Assembly (NCBI RefSeq): GCF_029227915.1
Contig: NC_079879.1
Span: forward strand, 1,240,001-1,304,000
Length of the DNA stretch: 64,000 nucleotides
From: Hydractinia symbiolongicarpus
Lineage: Eukaryota > Cnidaria > Hydrozoa > Anthoathecata > Hydractiniidae
Direction of reading: 5' to 3'
Shown piece by piece: positions 9,907-22,324 of this stretch; the first letter of the stretch is position 1, and every line of letters begins with the position of its first letter. Made by a program: the position numbers and the translations under genes. The notes beneath the pieces were generated by a model, which saw only the letters and a list, made by a program, of their open reading frames with translations, had not been told where the DNA came from and ran no database searches.

Positions 9907-12749
9907 CTGATTTCCCGAACGATTCTTTAAATTTTTTTTCACAACTAAAACGCATGAGACTTGTAGTTTACAAAAATATTTTCATTTTTGATGAGACGCT
10001 GAATAAAAGAAGTTTAATCGCCGGCAAACGAAAACCCGCGATTGTCCGTATATCATGGACTCGGCCCGTATAGTCAAATGTATACAAAGAAAGTACCCAG
10101 GGAGTAAACTCATTTCCCGAACGGTTCTTTAAGGTATTTTTTCACCACTATAACGCATGAGACTTGTAGTATTCAAAAATGTTTTTATTTTTGATGGGAC
10201 GCTCAATAGAATAAGTTTAATCGCCGGCAAACGAAAACCCGCGATTTCCCGTAAATCCCGGGCCTGGCCCGTATAGTCGAATGCATACAAAGAAAGTACT
10301 CAGTCAGTAAACTGATTTCCCGAACGATTCTTTAAATTATTTTTTCACCACTAAAACGCATGAGACTTGTAGTTTACAAAAATGTTTTCATTTTTGATGA
10401 GACGCTGAATAAAAGAAGTTTAATCGCCGGCAAACGAAAACCCGCGATTTTCCGTATATCATCGACTCGGCCCGTGTAGTCAAATGTATACAAAGAAAGT
10501 ACCCAGGGAGTAAACTCATTTCCCGAACGATTCTTTAAATTATTATTTCACCACTAAAACGCATGAGACTTGTAGTTTTCAAAAATGTTTTCATTTTTGA
10601 TGGGACGCTGAATAAAAGAAGTTTAATCGCCGGCAAACGAAAACCCGCGATTTCCCGTAAATCCCGGGCCTGGCCCGTATAGTCGAATGCATACAAAGAA
10701 AGTGCTCAGTCAGTAAACTGATTTCCCGAACGATTCTTTAAGGTATTTTTTCACCACTATAACGCATGAGACTTGTAGTATTCAAAAATGTTTTTATTTT
10801 TGATGGGACGCTGAATAGAATAAGTTTAATCGCCGGCAAACGAAAAACCGCGATTTCCCGTAAATCCCGGGCCTGGCCCGTATAGTCGAATGCATACAAA
10901 GAAAGTACTCAGTCATTAAACTGATTTCCCGAACGATTCTTTAAATTATTTTTTCACCACTAAAACGCATGAGACTTGTAGTTTTCAAAAACGATTTCAT
11001 TTTTGATGAGACGCTGAAAAGAAGGAGTTTAATCGCCGGCAAACGAAAACCCGCGATTTCCCGTATATCCCGGACTCGGCCCGTATAGTCGAATGTATAC
11101 AAAGAAAGTACCCAGGGAGTAAACTGATTTCCCGAACGATTCTTTAAATTTTTTTTCACCACTAAAACGCATGAGACTTGTAGTTTACAAAAATATTTTC
11201 ATTTTTGATGAGACGCTGAATAGAATAAGTTTAATCGCCGGCCAACGAAAACCCGCGATTTCCCGTAAATCCCGGGCCTGGCCCGTATAGTCAAATGTAT
11301 ACAAAGAAAGTACCCATGGAGTAAACTCATTTCCCGAACGATTTTTTAAATTATTTTTTCACCACTAAAACGCATGAGACTGGTAGTTTTCAAAAATGAT
11401 TTCATTTTTGATGAGACGCTGAAAAGAAGGAGTTTAATCGCCGGCAAACGAAAACCCGCGATTTCCCGTATATCCCGGACTCGGCCCGTATAGTCGAATG
11501 TATACAAAGAAAGTACCCAGGGAGTAAACTGATTTCCCGAACGATTCTTTAAATTTTTTTTCACCACTAAAACGCATGAGACTTGTAGTTTACAAAAATA
11601 TTTTCATTTTTGATGAGACGCTGAATAGAATAAGTTTAATCGCCGGCAAACGAAAACCCGCGATTTCCCGTAAATCCCGGGCCTGGCCCGTATAGTCGAA
11701 TGCATACAAAGAAAGTACTCAGTCAGCAAACTGATTTCTCGAACGATTCTTTAAATTAATTTTTCACCACTAAAACGCAAGAGACTTGTAGTTTACAAAA
11801 ATGTTTTCATTTTTGATGAGACGCTGAATAAAAGAAGTTTAATCGCCGGCAAACAAAAACCCGCGATTTTCCGTATATCATCGACTCGGCCCGTATAGTC
11901 AAATGTATACAAAGAAAGTACCCAGGGAGTAAACTCATTTCCCGAACGATTTTTAAAATTATTTTTTCACCACTAAAACGCATGAGACTTGTAGTTTTCC
12001 AAAATGATTTCATTTTTGATGAGACGCTGAATAAAAGGAGTTTAATCGCCGGCAAACGAAAACCCGCGATTTCCCGTATATCCCGGACTCGGCCCGTATA
12101 GTCGAATGTATACAAAGAAAGTACCCAGGGAGTAAACTGATTTCCCAAACGATTCTTTAAACTTTTTTTCACCACTAAAACACATGAGACTTGTAGTGTA
12201 CCAAAATATTTTCATTTTTGATGAGACGCTGAATAAAAGAAGTTTAATCGCCGGCAAACGAAAACCCGCGATTTCCCGTATATTCCGGACTCAGCCCGTA
12301 TAGTCGAATGTGTACAAAGAAAGTACCCAGGGAGTAAACTGATTTCCCGAACGATTCTTTAAATTTTTTTTCACAACTAAAACGCATGAGAGTTGTAGTT
12401 TACAAAAATATTTTCATTTTTGATGAGACGCTGAATAAAAGAAGTTTAATCGCCGGCAAACGAAAACCCGCGATTTCCCGTAAATCCCGGGCCTGGCCCG
12501 TATAGTCAAATGTATACAAAGAAAGTACCCAGGGAGTAAACTCATTTCCCGAACGATTTTTTAAATTATTTTTTCACCACTAAAACGCATGAGACTTGTA
12601 GTTTTCAAAAATGATTTCATTTTTGATGAGACGCTGAAACGAAGGAGTTTAATCGCCGGCAAACGAAAACCCGCGATTTCCCGTATATCCCGGACTCGGC
12701 CCGTATAGTCGAATGTATACAAAGAAAGTACCCAGGGAGTAAACTGATT

Positions 12750-15700
12750 TCCCGAACGATTCTTTATATTTTTTTTCACCACTAAAACGCATGAGACTTG
12801 TAGTTTACAAACTTATATTCATTTTTGATGAGACGCTGAATAGAATAAGTTTAATCGCCGGCAAACGAAAACCCGCGATTTCCCGTAAATCCCGGGCCTG
12901 GCCCGTATAGTCGAATGCATACAAAGAAAGTACTCAGTCAGCAAACTGATTCCCCGAACGATTCTTTAAATTAATTTTTCACCACTAAAACGCAAGAGAC
13001 TTGTAGTTTACAAAAATGTTTTCATTTTTGATGAGACGCTGAATAAAAGAAGTTTAATCGCCGGCAAACAAAAACCCGCTATTTTCCGTATATCATCGAC
13101 TCGGCCCGTATAGTCAAATGTATACAAAGAAAGTACCCAGGGAGTAAACTCATTTCCCGAACGGTTATTTAAATTATTTTTTAACCACTAAAACGCATGA
13201 GACTTGTAGTTTTCCAAAATGATTTCATTTTTGATGAGACGCTGAATAAAAGGAGTTTAATCGCCGGCAAACGAAAACCCGCGATTTCCCGTATATCCCG
13301 GACTCGGCCCGTATAGTCGAATGTATACAAAGAAAGTACCCAGGGAGTAAACTGATTTCCCGAACGATTCTTTAAATTTTTTTTCACCACTAAAACACAT
13401 GAGACTTGTAGTGTACAAAAATATTTTCATTTTTGATGAGACGCTGAATAAAAGAAGTTTAATCGCCGGCAAACGAAAACCCGCGATTTCCCGTATATTC
13501 CGGACTCAGCCCGTATAGTCGAATGTATACAAAGAAAGTACCCAGGGAGTAAACTGATTTCCCGAACGATTCTTTAAATTTTTTTTCACAACTAAAACGC
13601 ATGAGACTTGTAGTTTACAAAAATATTTTCATTTTTGATGAGACGCTGAATAAAAGAAGTTTAATCGCCGGCAAACGAAAACCCGCGATTGTCCGTATAT
13701 CATGGACTCGGCCCGTATAGTCAAATGTATACAAAAAAAGTACCCAGGGAGTAAACTCATTTCCCGAACGATTTTTTAAATTATTTTTTTACCACTAAAA
13801 CGCATGAGACTTGTAGTTTTCAAAAATGATTTCATTTTTGATGAGACACTGAATAAAAGAAGTTTAATCGCCGGCAAACGAAAACCCGCGATTTCCCGTA
13901 TATCCCGGACTCGGCCCGTATAGTCGAATGTATACAAAGAAAGTACCCAGGGAGTAAACTGATTTCCCGAACGATTCTTTAAATTTTTTTTCACCACTAA
14001 AACACATGAGACTTGTAGTGTACAAAAATATTTTCATTTTTGATGAGACGCTGAATAAAAGAAGTTTAATCGCCGGCAAACGAAAACCCGCGATTTCCCG
14101 TATATTCCGGACTCAGCCCGTATAGTCGAATGTATACAAAGAAAGTACCCAGGGAGTAAACTGATTTCCCGAACGATTCTTTAAATTTTTTTTCACAACT
14201 AAAACGCATGAGACTTGTAGTTTACAAAAATATTTTCATTTTTGATGAGACGCTGAATGAAAGAAATTTAATCGCCGGCAAACGAAAACCCGCGATTGTC
14301 CGTATATCATGGACTCGGCCCGTATAGTCAAATGTATACAAAGAAAGTACCCAGGGAGTAAACTCATTTCCCGAACGATTTTTTAAATTATTTTTTCACC
14401 ACTAAAACGCATGAGACTTGTAGTTTTCAAAAATGATTTCATTTTTGATGAGACGCTGATTAAAAGAAGTTTAATCGCTGGCAAACGAAAACCCGCGATT
14501 TCCCGTATATCCCGGACTCGGCCCGTATAGTCGAATGTATACAAAGAAAGTACCCGTGGAGTAAACTGATTTCCTGAACGATTCTTTAAATTTTTTTTAA
14601 CCACTAAAACGCATGAGACTTTTAGTTTACAAAAATATTTTCATTTTTGATGAGACGCTGAGTAAAAGAAGTTTAATCGGCGGCAAACGAAAACCCGCGT
14701 ATTTCCGTATATCACGGACTCGGCCCGTATAGTCAAAAGTATACAAAGAAAGTACCCAGGGAGTAAACTCATTTCCCGAACGATTTTTTAAATTATTTTT
14801 TCACCACTAAAACGCATGAGACTTGTAGTTTTCAAAAATGATTTCATTTTTGATGAGACGCTGAATAAAAGGAGTTTAATCTCCAGCAAACGAAAACCCG
14901 CGATTTCCCATAGGTCCCGGACCCGGCCTGTATAGTCAAAAGTATACAAAGAAAGTACGCAGGGAGTAAACTCATTTCCCGAACGATTCTTTAAATTATT
15001 ATTTCACCACTAAAACGCATGAGACTTGTAGTTTTCAAAACTGTTTTCATTTTTGATGAGACGCTGAATAAAAGGAGTTTAATCTCCGGCAAACGAAAAC
15101 CCGCGATTTCCCGTAAGTCCCGGACCCGTCCCGTATAGTCAAAAGTATACAAAGAAAGTACCCAGGAAGTAAACTCATTTCCCGAACGATTTCTTAAATT
15201 ATTTTTTCACCACTAAAACACATGAGACTTGTAGTGTACCAAAATATTTTCATTTTTGATGAGACGCTGAATAAAAGAAGTTTAATCGCCGGCAAACGAA
15301 AACCCGCGATTTCCCGTATATTCCGGACTCGGCCCGTATAGTCGAATGTATACAAAGAAAGTACCCAGGGAGTAAACTGATTTCCCGAACGATTCTTTAT
15401 ATTTTTTTTCACCACTAAAACGCATGAGACTTGTAGTTTACAAAATTATATTCATTTTTGATGAGACGCTGAATAGAATAAGTTTAATCGCCGGCAAACG
15501 AAAACCCGCGATTTCCCGTAAATCCCGGGCCTGGCCCGTATAGTCGAATGCATACAAAGAAAGTACTCAGTCAGCAAACTGATTCCCCGAACGATTCTTT
15601 AAATTAATTTTTCACCACTAAAACGCAAGACACTTGTAGTTTACAAAAATGTTTTCATTTTTGATGAGACGCTGAATAAAAGAAGTTTAATCGCCGGCAA

Positions 15701-18700
15701 ACAAAAACCCGCTATTTTCCGTATATCATCGACTCGGCCCGTATAGTCAAATGTATACAAAGAAAGTAACCAGGGAGTAAACTCATTTCCCGAACGGTTT
15801 TTTAAATTATTTTTTAACCACTAAAACGCATGAGACTTGTAGTTTTCCAAAATGATTTCATTTTTGATGAGACGCTGAATAAAAGGAGTTTAATCGCCGG
15901 CAAACGAAAACCCGCAATTTCCCGTATATCCCGGACTCGGCCCGTATAGTCGAATGTATACAAAGAAAGTACCCAGGGAGTACACTGATTTCCCGAACGA
16001 TTCTTTAAATTTTTTTTCACCACTAAAACACATGAGACTTGTAGTGTACAAAAATATTTTCATTTTTGATGAGACGCTGAATAAAAGAAGTTTAATCGCC
16101 GGCAAACGAAAACCCGCGATTTCCCGTATATTCCGGACTCAGCCCGTATAGTCGAATGTATACAAAGAAAGTACCCAGGGAGTAAACTGATTTCCCGAAC
16201 GATTCTTTAAATTTTTTTTCACAACTAAAACGCATGAGACTTGTAGTTTACAAAAATATTTTCATTTTTGATGAGACGCTGAATAAAAGAAGTTTAATCG
16301 CCGGCAAACGAAAACCCGCGATTGTCCGTATATCATGGACTCGGCCCGTATAGTCAAATGTATACAAAAAAAGTACCCAGGGAGTAAACTCATTTCCCGA
16401 ACGATTTTTTAAATTATTTTTTCACCACTAAAACGCATGAGACTTGTAGTTTTCAAAAATGATTTCATTTTTGATGAGACGCTGAATAAAAGAAGTTTAA
16501 TCGCCGGCAAACGAAAACCCGCGATTTCCCGTATATCCCGGACTCGGCCCGTATAGTCGAATGTATACAAAGAAAGTACCCAGGGAGTAAACTGATTTCC
16601 CGAACGATTCTTTAAATTTTTTTTCACCACTAAAACACATGAGACTTGTAGTGTACAAAAATATTTTCATTTTTGATGAGACGCTGAATAAAAGAAGTTT
16701 AATCGCCGGCAAACGAAAACCCGCGATTTCCCGTATATTCCGGACTCAGCCCGTATAGTCGAATGTATACAAAGAAAGTACCCAGGGAGTAAACTGATTT
16801 CCCGAACGATTCTTTAAATTTTTTTTCACAACTAAAACGCATGAGACTTGTAGTTTACAAAAATATTTTCATTTTTGATGAGACGCTGAATAAAAGAAAT
16901 TTAATCGCCGGCAAACGAAAACCCGCGATTGTCCGTATATCATGGACTCGGCCCGTATAGTCAAATGTATACAAAGAAAGTACCCAGGGAGTAAACTCAT
17001 TTCCCGAACGATTTTTTAAATTATTTTTTCACCACTAAAACGCATGAGACTTGTAGTTTTCAAAAATGATTTCACTTTTGATGAGACGCTGAATAAAAGA
17101 AGTTTAATCGCTGGCAAACGAAAACCCGCGATTTCCCGTATATCCCGGACTCGGCCCGTATAGTCGAATGTATACAAAGAAAGTACCCGTGGAGTAAACT
17201 GATTTCCTGAACGATTCTTTAAATTTTTTTTAACCACTAAAACACATGAGACTTTTAGTTTACAAAAATATTTTCATTTTTGATGAGACGCTGAGTAAAA
17301 GAAGTTTAATCGGCGGCAAACGAAAACCCGCGTATTTCCGTATATCACGGACTCGGCCCTTATAGTCAAAAGTATACAAAGAAAGTACCCAGGGAGTAAA
17401 CTCATTTCCCGAACGATTTTTAAAATTATTTTTTTACCACTAAAACGCAAAAGACTTGTAGTTTTCAAAAATGATTTCATTTTTGATGAGACGCTGAATA
17501 AAAGGAGTTTAATCTCCAGCAAACGAAAACCCGCGATTTCCCATAGGTCCCGGACCCGGCCTGTATAGTCAAAAGTATACAAAGAAAGTACGCAGGGAGT
17601 AAACTCATTTCCCGAACGATTCTTTAAATTATTATTTCACCACTAAAACGCATGAGACTTGTAGTTTTCAAAACTGTTTTCATTTTTGATGAGACGCTGA
17701 ATAAAAGGAGTTTAATCTCCGGCAAACGAAAACCCGCGATTTCCCGTAAGTCCCGGACCCGTCCCGTATAGTCAAAAGTATACAAAGAAAGTACCCAGGA
17801 AGTAAACTCATTTCCCGAACGATTTTTTAAATTATTTTTTCACCACTAAAACACATGAGACTTGTAGTGTACCAAAATATTTTCATTTTTGATGAGACGC
17901 TGAATAAAAGAAGTTTAATCGCCGGCAAACGAAAACCCGCGATTTCCCGTATATTCCGGACTCAGCCCGTATAGTCGAATGTATACAAAGAAAGTACCCA
18001 GGGAGTAAACTGATTTCCCGAACGATTCTTTAAATTTTTTTTCACAACTAAAACGCATGAGAGTTGTAGTTTACAAAGATATTTTCATTTTTGATGAGAC
18101 GCTGAATAAAAGAAGTTTAATCGCCGGCAAACGAAAACCCGCGATTTCCCGTAAATCCCGGGCCTGGCCCGTATAGTCAAATGTATACAAAGAAAGTACC
18201 CAGGGAGTAAACTCATTTCCCGAACGATTTTTTAAATTATTTTTTCACAACTAAAACGCATGAGACTTGTAGTTTTCAAAAATGATTTCATTTTTGATGA
18301 GACGCTGAAAAGAAGGAGTTTAATCGCCGGCAAACGAAAACCCGCGATTTCCCGTATATCCCGGACTCGGCCCGTATAGTTGAATGTATACAAAGAAAGT
18401 ACCCAGGGAGTAAACTGATTTCCCGAACGATTCTTTATATTTTTTTTCACCACTAAAACGCATGAGACTTGTAGTTTACAAAATTATTTTCATTTTTGAT
18501 GAGACGCTGAATAGAATAAGTTTAATCGCCGGCAAACGAAAACCCGCGATTTCCCGTAAATCCCGGGCCTGGCCCGTATAGTCGAATGCATACAAAGAAA
18601 GTACTCAGTCAGCAAACTGATTCCCCGAACGATTCTTTAAATTAATTTTTCACCACTAAAACGCAAGAGACTTGTAGTTTACAAAAATGTTTTCATTTTT

Positions 18701-20990
18701 GATGAGACGCTGAATAAAAGAAGTTTAATCGCCGGCAAACAAAAACCCGCTATTTTCCGTATATCATCGACTCGGCCCGTATAGTCAAATGTATACAAAG
18801 AAAGTACCCAGGGAGTAAACTCATTTCCCGAACGGTTTTTTAAATTATTTTTTAACCACTAAAACGCATGAGACTTGTAGTTTTCCAAAATGATTTCATT
18901 TTTGATGAGACGCTGAATAAAAGGAGTTTAATCGCCGGCAAACGAAAACCCGCGATTTCCCGTATATCCCGGACTCGGCCCGTATAGTCGAATGTATACA
19001 AAGAAAGTACCCAGGGAGTAAACTGATTTCCCGAACGATTCTTTAAATTTTTTTTCACCACTAAAACACATGAGACTTGTAGTGTACAAAAATATTTTCA
19101 TTTTTGATGAGACGCTGAATAAAAGAAGTTTAATCGCCGGCAAACGAAAACCCGCGATTTCCCGTATATTCCGGACTCAGCCCGTATAGTCGAATGTATA
19201 CAAAGAAAGTACCCAGGGAGTAAACTGATTTCCCGAACGATTCTTTAAATTTTTTTTCACAACTAAAACGCATGAGACTTGTAGTTTACAAAAATATTTT
19301 CATTTTTGATGAGACGCTGAATAAAAGAAGTTTAATCGCCGGCAAACGAAAACCCGCGATTGTCCGTATATCATGGACTCGGCCCGTATAGTCAAATGTA
19401 TACAAAGAAAGTACCCAGGGAGTAAACTCATTTCCCGAACGATTTTTTAAATTATTTTTTCACCACTAAAACGCATGAGACTTGTAGTTTTCAAAAATGA
19501 TTTCATTTTTGATGAGACGCTGAATAAAAGAAGTTTAATCGCCGGCAAACGAAAACCCGCGATTTCCCGTATATCCCGGACTCGGCCCGTATAGTCGAAT
19601 GTATACAAAGAAAGTACCCAGGGAGTAAACTGATTTCCCGAACGATTCTTTAAATTTTTTTTCACCACTAAAACACATGAGACTTGTAGTGTACAAAAAT
19701 ATTTTCATTTTTGATGAGACGCTGAATAAAAGAAGTTTAATCGCCGGCAAACGAAAACCCGCGATTTCCCGTATATTCCGGACTCAGCCCGTATAGTCGA
19801 ATGTATACAAAGAAAGTACCCAGGGAGTAACCTGATTTCCCGAACGATTCTTTAAATTTTTTTTCACAACTAAAACGCATGAGACTTGTAGTTTACAAAA
19901 ATATTTTCATTTTTGATGAGACGCTGAATGAAAGAAATTTAATCGCCGGCAAACGAAAACCCGCGATTGTCCGTATATCATGGACTCGGCCCGTATAGTC
20001 AAATGTATACAAAGAAAGTACCCAGGGAGTAAACTCATTTCCCGAACGATTTTTTAAATTATTTTTTCACCACTAAAACGCATGAGACTTGTAGTTTTCA
20101 AAAATGATTTCATTTTTGATGAGACGCTGAATAAAAGAAGTTTAATCGCCGGCAAACGAAAACCCGCGATTTCCCGTATATCCCGGACTCGGCCCGTATA
20201 GTCGAATGTATACAAAGAAAGTACCCGTGGAGTAAACTGATTTCCTGAACGATTCTTTAAATTTTTTTTAACCGCTAAAACGCATGAGACTTTTAGTTTA
20301 CAAAAATATTTTCATTTTTGATGAGACGCTGAGTAAAAGAAGTTTAATCGGCGGCAAACGAAAACCCGCGTATTTCCGTATATCATGGACTCGGCCCGTA
20401 TAGTCAAAAGTATACAAAGAAAGTACCCAGGGAGTAAACTCATTTCCTGAACGATTTTTTAAATTATTTTTTCACCACTAAAACGCAAAAGACTTGTAGT
20501 TTTCAAAAATGATTTCATTTTTGATGAGACGCTGAATAAAAGGAGTTTAATCTCCAGCAAACGAAAACCCGCGATTTCCCATAGGTCCCGGACCCGGCCT
20601 GTATAGTCAAAAGTATACAAAGAAAGTACGCAGGGAGTAAACTCATTTCCCGAACGATTCTTTAAATTATTATTTCACCACTAAAACGCATGAGACTTGT
20701 AGTTTTCAAAACTGTTTTCATTTTTGATGAGACGCTGAATAAAAGGAGTTTAATCTCCGGCAAACGAAAACCCGCGATTTCCCGTAAGTCCCGGACCCGT
20801 CCCGTATAGTCAAAAGTATACAAAGAAAGTACCCAGGAAGTAAACTCATTTCCCGAACGATTTTTTAAATTATTTTTTCACCACTAAAACGCATGAGACT
20901 TGTAGTTTATAAAAATGATTTCATTTTTGATGAAACGCTGAATAAAAAGAGTTTAATCGCCGGCAAACGAAAACTCGCGATTTCCCGTAA
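12750..20990 (+). repeat. 13- to 15-mer HOR, three copies (2,633 and 3,038 bp)
   Basis: The rare cccgctattttccg variant of type 2 occurs at 13077, 15710 and 18748, and each time the following monomer has the taaccac form. Order is 1, 2, 3, 4, 5, 3, 4, 5, 3 (with cccgtggag), 8, 6, 7. Copy 1 then has one further monomer, copy 2 three (4, 11, 3) and copy 3 continues into a 6-mer. Inside each unit the trimer 3-4-5 is duplicated at 607-bp spacing, for example 13257 to 13864, 15890 to 16497 and 18928 to 19535. Confidence 0.88.
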
Positions 20991-22324
20991 ATCCCGGACT
21001 CGGCCTGTATAGTCAAAAGTATACAAAGAAAGTACGCAGGGAGTAAACTCATTTCCCGAACGATTCTTTAAATTATTTCTTCACCAATAAAACGCATGAG
21101 ACTTGTAGTTTACAAAAATATTTTCATTTTTGATGAGACGCTGAATGAAAGAAATTTAATCGCCGGCAAACGAAAACCCGCGATTGTCCGTATATCATGG
21201 ACTCGGCCCGTATAGTCAAATGTATACAAAGAAAGTACCCAGGGAGTAAACTCATTTCCCGAACGATTTTTTAAATTATTTTTTCACCACTAAAACGCAT
21301 GAGACTTGTAGTTTTCAAAAATGATTTCATTTTTGATGAGACGCTGAATAAAAGAAGTTTAATCGCCGGCAAACGAAAACCCGCGATTTCCCGTATATCC
21401 CGGACTCGGCCCGTATAGTCGAATGTATACAAAGAAAGTACCCGTGGAGTAAACTGATTTCCTGAACGATTCTTTAAATTTTTTTTAACCGCTAAAACGC
21501 ATGAGACTTTTAGTTTACAAAAATATTTTCATTTTTGATGAGACGCTGAGTAAAAGAAGTTTAATCGGCGGCAAACGAAAACCCGCGTATTTCCGTATAT
21601 CATGGACTCGGCCCGTATAGTCAAAAGTATACAAAGAAAGTACCCAGGGAGTAAACTCATTTCCTGAACGATTTTTTAAATTATTTTTTCACCACTAAAA
21701 CGCAAAAGACTTGTAGTTTTCAAAAATGATTTCATTTTTGATGAGACGCTGAATAAAAGGAGTTTAATCTCCAGCAAACGAAAACCCGCGATTTCCCATA
21801 GGTCCCGGACCCGGCCTGTATAGTCAAAAGTATACAAAGAAAGTACGCAGGGAGTAAACTCATTTCCCGAACGATTCTTTAAATTATTATTTCACCACTA
21901 AAACGCATGAGACTTGTAGTTTTCAAAACTGTTTTCATTTTTGATGAGACGCTGAATAAAAGGAGTTTAATCTCCGGCAAACGAAAACCCGCGATTTCCC
22001 GTAAGTCCCGGACCCGTCCCGTATAGTCAAAAGTATACAAAGAAAGTACCCAGGAAGTAAACTCATTTCCCGAACGATTTTTTAAATTATTTTTTCACCA
22101 CTAAAACGCATGAGACTTGTAGTTTATAAAAATGATTTCATTTTTGATGAAACGCTGAATAAAAAGAGTTTAATCGCCGGCAAACGAAAACTCGCGATTT
22201 CCCGTAAATCCCGGACTCGGCCTGTATAGTCAAAAGTATACAAAGAAAGTACGCAGGGAGTAAACTCATTTCCCGAACGATTCTTTAAATTATTTCTTCA
22301 CCAATAAAACGCATGAGACTTGTA
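19891..22324 (+). repeat. 6-mer HOR, 1,217 bp, two copies
   Basis: Copies 19891-21107 and 21108-22324 have order 5, 3, 8, 6, 7, 10. Shared rare bases include accgctaaaacgc at 20271 and 21488, gaatgaaagaaattt and gatgaaacgctg. The breakpoint near 21108 joins the caccaataaaacg left half of the monomer following type 10 to the right half of a type 5 monomer, so it is the unequal-exchange point. Confidence 0.92.

Larger units (their letters stand above)
4256..12310 (+). repeat. 12-mer HOR (basic 2,417 bp), three copies
   Basis: Three copies start at the same unusual monomer, which carries both ccggcgatt and a 15-bp deletion, at 4256, 7079 and 9902. Basic order after it is type 5, 1, 2, 1, 1, 3, 11, 3, 1, 2, 3, 4. 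Rare variants recur in step: gtgtagtc in type 2, cagtcattaaac in type 1, ccggccaacg in type 11, and ggaatcgg in type 3 of the first two copies. The basic unit is 2,417 bp (for example 8524 to 10941). Intervals one and two are 2,823 bp because each holds one additional dimer at a different place. The third copy ends in a type 4 monomer without the deletion. Confidence 0.9.

Noticed and set aside
15954-16151. 65-codon plus-strand open frame
   Set aside because: Opened by a single base change (gtacactg for gtaaactg) that removes a stop. No counterpart in other monomers.
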